DNA from: a bacterium
Lineage (GTDB): Bacteria; Tectomicrobia; Entotheonellia; Entotheonellales; Entotheonellaceae
Length of the DNA stretch: 7,349 nt
Assembly: GCA_027294925.1 (NCBI GenBank)
Contig: JAPULM010000490.1
Span: 1-7,349, forward strand
Direction: 5' to 3'
Shown here: positions 7,101 through 7,349 of the stretch, in pieces
Layout: every line of letters starts with the position of its first letter
Numbering within the stretch: position 1 is the stretch's first letter
The notes under the pieces: generated by a model
The model's input: only the letters and a program-made list of their open reading frames with translations
Told to the model about the DNA's origin: nothing
Databases searched by the model: none
Translations under genes and position numbers: made by a program

Positions 7101-7349
7101 TTATGGCTTGTTTTGCGTAACGGTTAGGTCATCAATCCAGACCGCCTGCAGGGTTGGCGTAACAGTCGGATTGACGGAGCGCAACCTGGCTCGCCATCGT
7201 AAGTCAGCACCTGGCTTGGGAAAATAGACCGGCTGCCCAGGCTGAGCGAGATGCCATGTCATGCCCCCATCGTTGCTGAGCGTATAGTCAATATGTCCTT
7301 CCTGATGCCAAAAATCCTCCACTCGCAACAAGGCAGAACTCACCAGACC
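7101..7349 (-). CDS. C-terminal fragment of a probable secreted or surface protein (start beyond right edge)
   Basis: The frame is open at the right edge and ends with TAA at 7101-7103, giving 82 residues. A GTG at 7343 could be read as a start, but the frame continues upstream and no ribosome site can be seen, so this is best taken as the end of a longer gene. The sequence reads IDYTLSNDGGMTWHLAQPG, then FPKPGADLRWRARLRS, TPTLQAVWIDDLTV and a polar end. Alternating beta-type residues and the pattern ySNDGGxtW ... pG ... F ... G.dLRWRa.L ... tP.l..v.i recur, as I remember it, at the ends of large extracellular bacterial proteins, often next to beta-propeller or adhesion repeats. Nothing catalytic is visible. 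The function of the whole protein cannot be told from this piece. Confidence 0.7.
   Translation of the reverse strand, partial: GLVSSALLRVEDFWHQEGHIDYTLSNDGGMTWHLAQPGQPVYFPKPGADLRWRARLRSVNPTVTPTLQAVWIDDLTVTQNKP

Overview
The window reads as ordinary bacterial chromosome of moderate GC. A gammaproteobacterium or a relative is the best guess. The hints are a lipobox-bearing M48 metalloprotease, a UPF0178 (YaiI/YqxD) protein, ProA, and the large subunit of a bacterial NADPH-type glutamate synthase. The taxonomic call is an inference from protein style only and is weak.

Layout. Positions 1-3381 (minus strand) hold the N-terminal three quarters of gltB. It is intact from its start codon to the left edge of the window and is cut just before the expected [3Fe-4S] cysteines. 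Positions 3382-3826 are a divergent regulatory region with no gene. It contains a well-formed promoter for gltB, a good promoter just upstream of the peptidase gene, and a second possible rightward promoter whose -35 box overlaps that of gltB. It also holds several small inverted repeats. Rightward from there lie an M48 lipoprotein metalloprotease (3827-4615), proA (4685-6001) and a UPF0178 gene (6035-6487). The first two are separated by a 24-bp near-perfect palindrome. Two leftward genes follow: a small polytopic membrane protein (6494-7018), whose stop lies 6 bp from that of the UPF0178 gene, and the 3' end of a larger gene (7101-7349) encoding a beta-rich, probably extracellular domain.

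Functional links. GltB makes glutamate from glutamine and 2-oxoglutarate, and ProA reduces the activated glutamate gamma-glutamyl phosphate on the way to proline. The divergent intergenic region therefore separates two glutamate-metabolism genes, with a cell-envelope protease in between. The protease, the UPF0178 protein and the membrane protein have no evident role in that pathway.

I found no phage, insertion sequence, CRISPR array, toxin-antitoxin pair, defence island or RNA gene. Nothing here is convincingly a new biological system. The points most worth following up are the divergent promoter region, the palindrome between the protease gene and proA, and the truncated surface-type protein at the right edge.
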